Of a stretch of DNA of 64,000 nt, positions 8,441 through 15,693 are shown one piece after another. This stretch comes from Nocardioides nematodiphilus (lineage in GTDB: Bacteria; Actinomycetota; Actinomycetes; Propionibacteriales; Nocardioidaceae), in assembly GCF_020216525.1 (NCBI RefSeq), contig NZ_JAIWOY010000003.1:268344-332343 (forward strand), written 5' to 3'. The notes under the pieces are model-generated. The model saw only the letters and a list, made by a program, of their open reading frames with translations. It was not told the origin of the DNA and made no database searches. Numbering within the stretch: position 1 is the stretch's first letter; the number at the start of each line of letters is the position of its first letter. Both the position numbers and the translations under genes were made by a program.

Positions 8441-9550
8441 TCAGAGCGCCTGCTGTGCGCGCTTGGGGACGAGCGCCATCCCGAGCAGGCCGAACGGCAG
8501 CGGCAGCCAGTAGGAGAAGAGCCGGTACGCGAACGTGGCGAGCACCGCGTCCGCGGCGCCGACCCCGGCCAGCACGAGCAGGGCGGTCATGCCGGCCTCG
8601 ACGAAGCCCAGCCCGCCCGGGGTGACCGGGACGTTGCCGAGCGCCTTCGCACCGCAGAACGCCATCAGCACCAGCCCGAGCCGCGGCGGCGTGCCGATCG
8701 CGAGCAGGGCGACCTCGAGCGTCAGGAAGTCGAGCAGCCAGCGCCCGACCGTGGCGACCACCGCACGTCGCCAGCGCCCGGCCAGCACCCCGGCGATCTG
8801 GTCGCGCTGCCGCAGCAGTCGCTGCGGCAGGTCGGTCACCCGGTGCGAGTGGCGACGGATCCGGTTGCGCACCGCCTGGATGAGCCGCCCGACCTCGGCC
8901 AACGGCCGGTCGGTACGCAGCAGGAGCGCGGCACTGCCGGCGAGGAAGACGAAGACGGCGACCGCGCCGCCTGCGGCCTCGAGCAGGCCGCGCGAGACGG
9001 GTTCGGTCAGGGCGGTCGGGATCGCGAGCAGCGGCAGGCCGAGCACGATGGAGAAGATCAGCAGCTGCACGGCGGTCAGCGCGCGGACGACCTCCGTGCG
9101 CTTGAGGCCGGCGGCGACGAAGATCCGGTACTGGAGCGCTGCGCCCACCGGGCCACCACCGGGTGCGATGTTGGACAGCGCGTTGGAGGCGAGCTGGGCG
9201 GCGATCACCGGACGCCAGCCGATGTTGCGCAGCGTGACCCGCTGCAGGTCCCACTGGCAGGCGCAGACGCCGACCTGGAGAGCGAACATGACGATCAGCG
9301 ACAGCCACGAGAAGCGAGTGATCTGGCGCCAGGACGCGAAGGTCGCCACCAGGCTGGGGAAGACCAGGTAGAGGGAGACCGCCGTGACGCTCAGCCAGAT
9401 CACGTTGCCCAGCAGCGAGCGCGGCTTCTCCTTCTGACCCCGGTCGATCTCGCCGCCGGCATCCGTACGGCGCTCGATCGCCCGCTCGAGACGATCACCG
9501 ACCGATTCATGATGGGCCGACTCGTGAGGGGGCGCAGTCGGTTCCTCCAC
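8441..9550 (-). CDS. Lysylphosphatidylglycerol synthase TM region/UPF0104 family membrane protein
   Basis: A 369-residue polytopic membrane protein with about eight hydrophobic segments after a charged cytoplasmic N terminus of about 45 residues. The family motifs are present: APGGGPVGAALQYRI in the first half and PVTPGGLGFVEAG in the second. Members are flippase-like transmembrane domains related to MprF/AglD. Without the LysPG synthetase domain this protein cannot make lysyl-lipid by itself; a lipid- or glycolipid-translocating role is inferred. The start is ATG 9550. A small ORF and a strong hairpin lie just upstream in the same direction. Confidence 0.86.
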   Translation of the reverse strand: MEEPTAPPHESAHHESVGDRLERAIERRTDAGGEIDRGQKEKPRSLLGNVIWLSVTAVSLYLVFPSLVATFASWRQITRFSWLSLIVMFALQVGVCACQWDLQRVTLRNIGWRPVIAAQLASNALSNIAPGGGPVGAALQYRIFVAAGLKRTEVVRALTAVQLLIFSIVLGLPLLAIPTALTEPVSRGLLEAAGGAVAVFVFLAGSAALLLRTDRPLAEVGRLIQAVRNRIRRHSHRVTDLPQRLLRQRDQIAGVLAGRWRRAVVATVGRWLLDFLTLEVALLAIGTPPRLGLVLMAFCGAKALGNVPVTPGGLGFVEAGMTALLVLAGVGAADAVLATFAYRLFSYWLPLPFGLLGMALVPKRAQQAL

Positions 9551-9591
9551 GCCGACATCCTGACACGCGCGAGGTCAGCGGCGCGGCGCGA

Positions 9592-9630
9592 CGCGGACCG
9601 TCCTCGAACCCGGAACGAGGACGGTCCGCG
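9592..9630 (-). terminator. Strong 15-bp stem-loop between a small ORF and the flippase-like gene
   Basis: CGCGGACCGTCCTCG (9592-9606) and its exact reverse complement (9616-9630) flank a 9-nt loop. There is no T-run on either side, so it may terminate through Rho or act as a stable RNA element. It lies 17 nt past the stop of the small ORF and about 41 nt before the start of the flippase-like gene, a position that would suit attenuation. Confidence 0.65.
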
Positions 9631-9647
9631 CCGACGTCGGGTGTCGG

Positions 9648-9716
9648 TCAGGCCGACAGGTTCAACAGGCCGAGGGCGATGGCCGCCGTGGCGGCACTCG
9701 TGCGGATCGAAGACAT
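9648..9716 (-). CDS. Small ORF, 22 residues, with strong ribosome site
   Basis: ATG at 9714-9716 opens a 22-codon frame (Ser/Ala-rich start, hydrophobic middle, ending LLNLSA). GGAGGGAG sits 7 nt upstream, one of the best Shine-Dalgarno matches in the window. The 15-bp stem-loop follows 17 nt after the stop. The peptide has no family I recognise. It could be a leader peptide for the downstream membrane-protein gene, a small membrane-active peptide, or a chance frame beside a real promoter. It is too short for statistical gene calling, and conservation would decide. Confidence 0.45.
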   Translation of the reverse strand: MSSIRTSAATAAIALGLLNLSA

Positions 9717-9824
9717 GCGGGTACTCCCTCCGACTGGGCCCAGGCTCCCTCCCGGCCCCTCGAGACCGTTGCCCGTTCCCCGATGGGATCCGCGCCACAC
9801 CTGTCGGCCTGCAACACTTCGAGC

Positions 9825-10379
9825 GTGCAGGAGCCGTCGGTACAGGTGTGTGAGATCGCCGAGGCGCCCGCCGATCCCGCGATGCTCACCGCCGAGGAGC
9901 GCGTACGGTGGCAGCGCCTGGCCCGCGCCGAGGACCGGGACGCCTACCTGGCCGCCCACGGTCTGGCCCGGCTGGTGGCCGAGGAGCTGGCCGGCGTGTC
10001 CGGCCCGGTCCTGCGCCAGAGCTGTCCGAGGTGTGGCGGCACCGACCACGGTCGGCCGGCGATCGAGGGCCACCCGGAGATCCACGTCAGCCTCAGTCAC
10101 ACCCGCGGCATGGTGGCCGCCATCGCCGCCCGTACGCCCTGCGGGATCGACGTCGAGGTGATCGGACCCGTCCCCGACGACGTGCTCTCCGCCGAGGAGC
10201 GGTCGTGGGCCGGCTCGGACGCGGCGAAACGCACCCGCCTGTGGGTCCGCAAGGAGGCCTGGATCAAGGCCTCCGGAGCTGCGCTGGACCGGGCGGCCGA
10301 CATCGACGCGCTCGACACGTCCTGGGTGACCGGGGCGTGCGCCACCGCGACGCACGCCGCGGCCTGGGTCGTCCGTTGA
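9825..10379 (+). CDS. 4'-phosphopantetheinyl transferase, Sfp/EntD type
   Basis: A 184-residue enzyme that moves the phosphopantetheine arm of CoA to carrier-protein serines. The Mg/CoA motif GIDVE is in the sequence, and the second motif WVRKEAWIKASG (W-x-x-K-E-A-x-x-K-x-x-G) is intact. A small Cys pair (SCPRCGG) in the N-terminal half is common in actinobacterial members. The ATG at 9783 would add 14 residues. GTG 9825 gives the better N terminus, but no clear ribosome site separates them. No NRPS or PKS gene is in the window, so its partner lies elsewhere. Confidence 0.85.
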   Translation: MQEPSVQVCEIAEAPADPAMLTAEERVRWQRLARAEDRDAYLAAHGLARLVAEELAGVSGPVLRQSCPRCGGTDHGRPAIEGHPEIHVSLSHTRGMVAAIAARTPCGIDVEVIGPVPDDVLSAEERSWAGSDAAKRTRLWVRKEAWIKASGAALDRAADIDALDTSWVTGACATATHAAAWVVR

Positions 10380-10402
10380 GGCCATTCCACTAATCTCGGC
10401 CC

Positions 10403-11224
10403 ATGCGCGCATGGATCGACGGTCGGCTCCTCGAAGACCCGACCGCTCCCGCTGTCAGCGTCTTCGACCACGGCCTGACGGTCGGGGACGCGGTCTTCGA
10501 GGCGATCAAGGTCGTGGACGGTCAGCCGTTCGCGCTGAGGCGCCATCTCGACCGGCTGCACCGCTCGGCCGCCGGCCTCGGCCTCGGCCCCGTCGACGAC
10601 GCCCTGCTCCAGGACGGCGTCGCGGCCGTCCTCGGCGCCGAGCACGTCGCGCTCGGGCGGATCCGGATCACCGTCACCGGTGGCGTGGCCCCGCTCGGCT
10701 CGGGGCGCGGCGACGCGGCCCCGACGACGATCGTCGCGGTCAGCGAGGTGCCGGAGTTCGCCGAGACCACCAAGGTCATCACCGTCCCATGGCCACGCAA
10801 CGAGCGCGGCGCGCTCGCGGGGCTCAAGACCACCTCGTACGGGGAGAACGTCGTCGCGCTCGCCGAGGCGCAGCGCCGGGGCGCCGGCGAGGCGATCTTC
10901 GCCAACACCCAGGGCCACCTGTGCGAGGGCACCGGCACCAACGTCTTCTACGTCGTCGACGGCGAGCTGCGCACCCCGACCCTCGCGAGCGGCTGCCTGG
11001 CCGGCATCACCCGTGCGCTCGTGCTGGAGTGGTACGGCGGCGTCGAGGTCGACGAGCCGATCGAGGTGGTCGAGGAGCGGGCCAGCGAGGTCTTCCTCGT
11101 CTCCACGCTGCGCGACGCCCAGGCCGTGGTGGGCTGGAACGGGAAAGACCTCCCGTACGGCCCGATCACGCGGGCCGTACGAGAGGTCTGGCGGGGCAGA
11201 GAACCCGAGCTGCTCGGTCTCTAG
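10403..11224 (+). CDS. Class IV aminotransferase (aminodeoxychorismate lyase or D-amino acid/branched-chain type)
   Basis: A 273-residue PLP enzyme. The fold-type IV opening (MRAWIDGRL, then FDHGLTVGDAVFEAIKV) is clear. The PLP lysine is in GLKTTSYGENVVAL, and the Glu cofactor contact lies in LCEGTGTNVFYV. Length and motifs fit 4-amino-4-deoxychorismate lyase (PabC) as well as D-amino acid or branched-chain transaminases; no partner gene settles it. A TAATCT hexamer ends 6 nt before ATG 10403 and there is no ribosome site, so a leaderless mRNA is possible. The gene converges on the SsgA-like gene. Confidence 0.85.
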   Translation: MRAWIDGRLLEDPTAPAVSVFDHGLTVGDAVFEAIKVVDGQPFALRRHLDRLHRSAAGLGLGPVDDALLQDGVAAVLGAEHVALGRIRITVTGGVAPLGSGRGDAAPTTIVAVSEVPEFAETTKVITVPWPRNERGALAGLKTTSYGENVVALAEAQRRGAGEAIFANTQGHLCEGTGTNVFYVVDGELRTPTLASGCLAGITRALVLEWYGGVEVDEPIEVVEERASEVFLVSTLRDAQAVVGWNGKDLPYGPITRAVREVWRGREPELLGL

Positions 11225-11233
11225 GGAGACCGA

Positions 11234-11665
11234 TCAGACGGCGTCGTTGAGCAGGTCGGAGATCAGGGCGTCCAGGTCGAGGTGCTCGCTCTCGGTGCCG
11301 ACAGGCACCGCGGCGAACGTGCGGGCCAGGAAGGCCTGCAGCTCGTGGGTGTTGGCCTGGGCGACCAGGCGGCCGTCGGGGGAGGAGAAGTCCAGGACCG
11401 CGACGACGCTGGCGTCGTCATCGATGCTGGGGTAGACCTTCACGTCGCCCTCGCCGGTCGGCGAGGCCAGGCCCTGCAGCAGCAGGGTGCGGGCGACGAT
11501 CCACTCGACGTCCCCGGCGCTGGAGTGGAAGGTCAGCGTCACCGCGTACGGGTCGTGCTTGCGGTAGCCGAGCGTCGTCGGGACGTCGACGTTGCGCCCC
11601 CACGGGTCGACGCACGCCAGGGTGATGTCCTGGGAGAGCACCGGGGTCGTCGGCTGCTGGTTCAT
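11234..11665 (-). CDS. SsgA-like sporulation/cell-division regulator
   Basis: A 143-residue SsgA-family protein, found only in actinobacteria, where members help localise FtsZ and control septation. Diagnostic parts are a beta-rich body with the block YRKHDPYAVTLTFH, followed by the conserved VEWIVARTLLLQGL, and an acidic helical C terminus (LDLDALISDLL). Length is typical (about 130-145). It is closest in style to SsgB-like members that also occur in non-sporulating actinobacteria. ATG 11665 has GAGCGAGTGAG upstream. The promoter lies in the 270-nt gap shared with tRNA-Val. Confidence 0.88.
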   Translation of the reverse strand: MNQQPTTPVLSQDITLACVDPWGRNVDVPTTLGYRKHDPYAVTLTFHSSAGDVEWIVARTLLLQGLASPTGEGDVKVYPSIDDDASVVAVLDFSSPDGRLVAQANTHELQAFLARTFAAVPVGTESEHLDLDALISDLLNDAV

Positions 11666-11874
11666 CTCACTCGCTCCTGTCGCTGTGGTTTCAACGATGG
11701 GACGGGCCTATCGCTTGATCGTGACGCGACTTCCTGATCACTTTTCGTGACAGTCGTCTCGACGTGGACAACGGGGATGCCGACAGGGCGGTACGGCGGG
11801 ACGGTCCTGCTGGTATGGACCACCGGGACCCATGTCCCGGACAGTCACTGAGACATGTCACGAGCCTGCCGAAT

Positions 11875-11903
11875 GTGAACACCTGCGCGCTATGCGCTAC
11901 TGT
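11875..11903 (+). promoter_or_regulatory. Promoter for tRNA-Val(CAC)
   Basis: GTGAAC (11875-11880) and TACTGT (11898-11903) are spaced by 17 nt, with the tRNA starting 33 nt downstream. The -10 context CTACTGTTTC matches that of the tRNA-Gly promoter. The rest of the 11666-11935 gap holds only GC-rich sequence without a clear second gene. Confidence 0.5.
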
Positions 11904-11935
11904 TTCGCACGTTCTCACGCGCCCTCGAGCGCTGC

Positions 11936-12012
11936 GGATGTATAGCTCAGTTGGTTAGAGCGCATCGTTCACACCGATGAGGTCAGGGGTTCGAGTCCCT
12001 TTACATCCACCA
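11936..12012 (+). tRNA. tRNA-Val(CAC)
   Basis: The acceptor stem is GGATGTA with TACATCC, the anticodon stem is CATCG with CGATG, and the loop TTCACAC holds anticodon CAC. CCA is encoded at 12010-12012. A terminator hairpin starts 3 nt later. Confidence 0.96.
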
Positions 12013-12014
12013 CA

Positions 12015-12044
12015 CGAAGGCCGGTCCACGCGGACCGGCCTTCG
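12015..12044 (+). terminator. Bidirectional stem-loop terminator
   Basis: A perfect 13-bp stem (12015-12027 with 12032-12044) has an ACGC loop. It lies 2 nt past tRNA-Val and 1 nt past the stop of the convergent XRE regulator gene, so it can end both transcripts. Confidence 0.85.
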
Positions 12045-12045
12045 G

Positions 12046-12909
12046 TCATCTCCAGGTGCGCTCGGCCGCGCCGACGACCATCGCGAGCTCGAGCCGGCCG
12101 GCGTCCTCGCTGCCCGGGATCGCGGTGTAGATGATGATCTTGAGGTCGGTGTCGCTGTCGACGAGGACGTCGCAGTCGATGGTGATCGGGCCGACAGCGG
12201 GATGGTGGATCGTCTTGCGGTCCTCCGCGTGGCCCGCGACCACGCCTTCGCGCCACAGCTCGGCGAAGCGCGGCGAGTCGCGCACCATCTCCGTGATGAG
12301 GTCGGCGAGGCGCGGGTCGTCGGGATAGCGCCCCGAGGCGCGCCTGAGGTCGGCGACCAGGGCGCGGTCGGTGGCGCCGGGATCGTTGGAGATCACCGGC
12401 CAGCCGGCGAGCGGCTGGCACTCGGTCGCCGACGTGAACCGGGTGCGCACCAGATTGCGGGCCGCGACCGGGATCGCGGTGGGGTCGCCGAGCAGCGCGC
12501 TCCAGCCGGCGTTCCAGGAGACGAGCTGCCAGTCGGCGGCGAAGACGGCGGCGGGGGAGTCACCGAGCCGCGCCAGGATCCGTTGCAGGCCCGGCGGGAG
12601 GTGGTCGCTGACGATGGTGCTGCTCGGCGGCTGCAGCCCGGCCAGCCGGAAGAGGTGGTCGCGCTCGTGGCGGCTGAGCTGGAGCGCCCGTGCGAGCGCA
12701 CCGGCGACCTGGGCCGAGGGGTTGGTGGCGCGACCCTGCTCGAGGCGCACCACGTAGTCGACCGACAGCCCAGCGAGATCGGCGAGGTCCTCGCGTCGCA
12801 GACCCGGCGTGCGGCGCCCGTGCGCCGGCGTACGGCCGGCCGCCTCGGGTGCGAGCCGCTCGCGCCACGTCCGTAGGGCCGGGCCCAGGCTCAACTCGTC
12901 ACCGCTCAC
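12046..12909 (-). CDS. XRE-family regulator with MmyB-like ligand-binding domain
   Basis: A 287-residue transcription factor. Residues about 10-80 form a helix-turn-helix of the XRE class (LRREDLADLAGLSVDYVVRL). The remainder matches the MmyB-like PAS-type domain, with the blocks VFAADWQLVSWNAGWSALLG and the closing strand DLKIIIYTAIPG. Such proteins are common actinobacterial repressors, often of an adjacent dehydrogenase gene. The frame is open to 13362, but GTG at 12907-12909 fits because longer versions run into the divergent SDR gene. A 112-nt shared promoter region suggests it regulates that SDR gene. Confidence 0.85.
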   Translation of the reverse strand: MSGDELSLGPALRTWRERLAPEAAGRTPAHGRRTPGLRREDLADLAGLSVDYVVRLEQGRATNPSAQVAGALARALQLSRHERDHLFRLAGLQPPSSTIVSDHLPPGLQRILARLGDSPAAVFAADWQLVSWNAGWSALLGDPTAIPVAARNLVRTRFTSATECQPLAGWPVISNDPGATDRALVADLRRASGRYPDDPRLADLITEMVRDSPRFAELWREGVVAGHAEDRKTIHHPAVGPITIDCDVLVDSDTDLKIIIYTAIPGSEDAGRLELAMVVGAAERTWR

Positions 12910-13021
12910 CGTTCCAGTGTGCCTGCCGCCCGGGGCGCACGGGGCGCCGAGCCTGGTACGGCCAGTCCCACCGTCACGGCGTCCCTGGCTGCCGGCGCGG
13001 GCAGCGACCAGGGTGGACGCC

Positions 13022-13720
13022 ATGACCATCACCTTCATCACCGGAGCCAACAAGGGTCTCGGCCATGAGACCGCCCGCCGCCTCATCGAGGCCGGCCACA
13101 GCGTCATCCTCGGCGCCCGCGACGCGGAGCGCGGCGCGAAGGCCGCCGCCGCGCTGGGAGCGCGCTTCGTACAGATCGACGTCACCGACGACGACTCGGT
13201 CGCGGCCGCGGCGAAGGACGTCGCCGCCAACGAGGGCGCGATCGACGTGCTCATCAACAACGCCGGGATCACCGGCCGCCAGGTGGCAGGCCTGGACGAG
13301 CTCACCGGCCCTGATGCGGTCGAGGTCTTCGACACGAACGCGATCTCGATCGTCCGGGTCACGCACGCCTTCCTGCCGCTGCTGCGTCAGGGCACCGACC
13401 CGCGCGTCGTCAACGTCACCAGCGGGCTGGGGTCGCAGACGCTCACCCACGATCCCGCACGGGTGGAGTCTCACGTCATCTCGCCGCTCTACAACGGCTC
13501 GAAGGCGGCGGTCACGATGATGACGATGCAGTACGCCAAGGGCATCGCCGACGTGCGGTTCAACGCGGTCGACCCCGGCTACACGGCGACCGACCTCAAC
13601 GGCAACACGGGGACGCAGAGCGTCACCGAGGGCACCGACGCGATCGTCGGCCTGGCCACCGAGCCGGCCGAGGCCGGCACCGGCCGGGTCGTCAACCGCC
13701 ACGGCGTGGTGCCGTGGTGA
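13022..13720 (+). CDS. Short-chain dehydrogenase/reductase
   Basis: A 232-residue classical SDR. The NAD(P)-binding motif TGANKGLG is at 7-14, NNAG near 79, and the catalytic Tyr-Lys pair is YNGSK, with the Ser in the preceding strand. Arg and Lys around the cofactor motif suggest NADPH preference. The start is ATG 13022 with an AGGGTGG just upstream; the frame extends further upstream but that part overlaps the regulator's promoter. It is divergent from the XRE/MmyB regulator, a common regulator-target layout. The substrate is unknown. Confidence 0.88.
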   Translation: MTITFITGANKGLGHETARRLIEAGHSVILGARDAERGAKAAAALGARFVQIDVTDDDSVAAAAKDVAANEGAIDVLINNAGITGRQVAGLDELTGPDAVEVFDTNAISIVRVTHAFLPLLRQGTDPRVVNVTSGLGSQTLTHDPARVESHVISPLYNGSKAAVTMMTMQYAKGIADVRFNAVDPGYTATDLNGNTGTQSVTEGTDAIVGLATEPAEAGTGRVVNRHGVVPW

Positions 13721-13721
13721 C

Positions 13722-14030
13722 TCAGTCCTCGGGCCAGTCGGTGATGTCCTCGTACTCCGGGTGCTTGTGGATGTAGGAGGCGACGAAGGGGCAGTGCGGG
13801 ATCGCCCGCTTGCCCTGGGCGCGCACATCGTCGAGGGCCGTTCGCACCAGTACGCCGGCCAGCCCCTGGCCGGCGTACGCGTCGTCGATCTCGGTGTGCA
13901 CGAAGTCGAAATGGGTGCGGTCGTGCGTCAGGTACTGGGTGAACCCGGCCGGTGCGCCACCGACCCGGATCTGGTAGCGGTGCTGCGACGTGTTCTGCGC
14001 GACCGTGACGTCGGCGGTGCCGTCCTCCAT
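13722..14030 (-). CDS. Small GNAT-family N-acetyltransferase (YjdJ-like)
   Basis: A 102-residue minimal GNAT. The acetyl-CoA loop is AYAGQGLAGVLVRTALDD and the C-terminal block is IPHCPFVASYIHKHPEY, which matches the N-acetyltransferase_10/YjdJ group. AAGGAG 6 nt before ATG 14030 fixes the start. It converges on the SDR gene with 1 nt between stops. Substrates of this group are largely unknown. Confidence 0.85.
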   Translation of the reverse strand: MEDGTADVTVAQNTSQHRYQIRVGGAPAGFTQYLTHDRTHFDFVHTEIDDAYAGQGLAGVLVRTALDDVRAQGKRAIPHCPFVASYIHKHPEYEDITDWPED

Positions 14031-14121
14031 GCGGGGCTCCTTCGATAGCTGGGGGTTCGACCATAGAGCCCGAGTGGGCGGGGGACACAGGGGGTCCGGC
14101 GAAGGCCGACGGCGGTGTGCC

Positions 14122-15693
14122 TCAGGCGTCGGCGGCGGGATCCAGGTCCACGACGAGCAGCGCGACGTCGTCGTCGCTGGCGCCGAACGCGTCGAGCACC
14201 AGGTCGGCGACCGTCTGGGTGTCGGAGGCGGACGCTGCCTCCATGAAGGACGCGACCTCGGCGAGGCACTCGTCGATGGTCCTCGTACGGCGCTCGACCA
14301 GCCCGTCGGTGACCAGCAGGAGACGGTCACCGGGGACCAGCTCCTCGACGTGCTCGAGGTGCGTGGACCCCAGGCCGAGCAACACGCCCTTCTGGGCGAG
14401 CAGGGTCGCCTCGCCGGCGCGGGTGCGGATCATCGGCGGGTGGCCTGCGCTGACGAAGCGCACCCAGCGTCGGTCCGGGTCGATCATCCCGATACAGGAG
14501 GTGGCGATGACGCCAGGCACGTTCCGGACCAGCACGTCGTCGATGCGGCTCATGATCTCGGCGGGCCCGTAGCCGTCGTAGGCGTAGGCGCGCAGGGAGT
14601 AGCGCAGCTGGGCCATCACGACCGCTGCCTCCAGCGAGTGACCCTGCACGTCCCCGATCGCGATGAAGAGACTGCCGTCGACGTCGAAGGCGTCGAAGAA
14701 GTCGCCGCCGACCTCGGCGTGCCGCTCGGAGGCGCGGTACCGGGCGGCCAACGCCGCCCTGGGTACGACGGGAAGCGTCGCCGGCAGAAGGCTGCGCTGG
14801 AGGAGCAGGGCGGTGCGGTGCTCCCGTTCCAGGGTGCGCACGTTGTCCAGGGCGACGGATGCGAGCTGGCCGAGTCGCTCGATGACCAGGTCGTCGCCGT
14901 TCTCGTAGCCGTCCAGCGCGGCAGCGACCGCCACGAGTCCCAACCGCTCGCCGCCCACCGTGATGGGGTGCACCCGCCAGTGAGCTGCGCCCGCGGGCGG
15001 CACGAGGTCGGCGAGGGCGCCCTCCTGGGAGTGCACCGTCGCGGGCTCGCTCAGGCCGAGGAGCACCTCGCGGGCCGACCCGACGTCGAGGGTCCCGCTC
15101 AGGTCGACGGTCCCCCCGGGCGCGGCCGCGGCCCGGTGCGCGACCTCGTCGTCCAGCAGCACCGCGACCGCGGGCTCGTCGAGAACCTCGGCGGCGGCGC
15201 GGGCCACCCCCTCGGCGAGCCGGGCGATCGTCGAGGCGAGGTTGAGCCGCACCGCGGCACGATTGAGCCGGCTCATCCGGCCGGCGAGCTCCTCCGCGCT
15301 GCGTCGCGCCCCCGACGAGCGCAGCAGGGTGCGGATCGTGGAGAGCAGCTCCTCGGGGTCGATCGGGTCGACGAGGTACGCGTCCGCGCCGCTGTCGAGG
15401 CCGGCCACCCGGTCCAGGGTCTCCATGGCCACAGCGGAGACATGCACGACGGGGATGCCGGCGCGCTCCGGGTCGTGACGCAGGTCGCGGGTGATGTCGA
15501 GACCGCTGCCGTCGGGGAGGTGGACGTCCAGGACGGCGAGATCGATGGTGCGCTCGGCGAGGATGCGCCGCGCCTCGGCGGCGGTGTCGGTCTCGATGAT
15601 GCGATAGCCGCTGCGCCGCAGCCAGCTCACGATCACGTAGCGCTTCGCCGGGGTGTCATCGCAGACGAGCACGAGAGGAAGACGATCAGGCAT
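14122..15693 (-). CDS. Receiver domain-SpoIIE/PP2C phosphatase (RsbU-like)
   Basis: A 523-residue signalling phosphatase. Residues 5-125 are a response-regulator receiver with the acid pair Asp12/Asp13, phospho-acceptor Asp56 and Ser86. The conserved Lys near the end is replaced by Asp109 (AYLVDPIDP), so activation may be altered. A linker follows (about 130-310) with a GAF-like feel. Residues about 310-520 form the PP2C/SpoIIE domain, with metal motifs VGGDFFDAF, IGDVQGHS and DDVALLVVD. It should dephosphorylate a STAS antagonist to free a sigma factor. It is the last gene of the rsbRST operon and its start overlaps the kinase gene by 8 nt. Confidence 0.9.
   Translation of the reverse strand: MPDRLPLVLVCDDTPAKRYVIVSWLRRSGYRIIETDTAAEARRILAERTIDLAVLDVHLPDGSGLDITRDLRHDPERAGIPVVHVSAVAMETLDRVAGLDSGADAYLVDPIDPEELLSTIRTLLRSSGARRSAEELAGRMSRLNRAAVRLNLASTIARLAEGVARAAAEVLDEPAVAVLLDDEVAHRAAAAPGGTVDLSGTLDVGSAREVLLGLSEPATVHSQEGALADLVPPAGAAHWRVHPITVGGERLGLVAVAAALDGYENGDDLVIERLGQLASVALDNVRTLEREHRTALLLQRSLLPATLPVVPRAALAARYRASERHAEVGGDFFDAFDVDGSLFIAIGDVQGHSLEAAVVMAQLRYSLRAYAYDGYGPAEIMSRIDDVLVRNVPGVIATSCIGMIDPDRRWVRFVSAGHPPMIRTRAGEATLLAQKGVLLGLGSTHLEHVEELVPGDRLLLVTDGLVERRTRTIDECLAEVASFMEAASASDTQTVADLVLDAFGASDDDVALLVVDLDPAADA

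Noticed and set aside
12910..13362. N-terminal extension of the XRE regulator to 13362
   Set aside because: It would overlap the divergent SDR gene and its promoter; the extension has no protein character and GTG 12909 fits the family.
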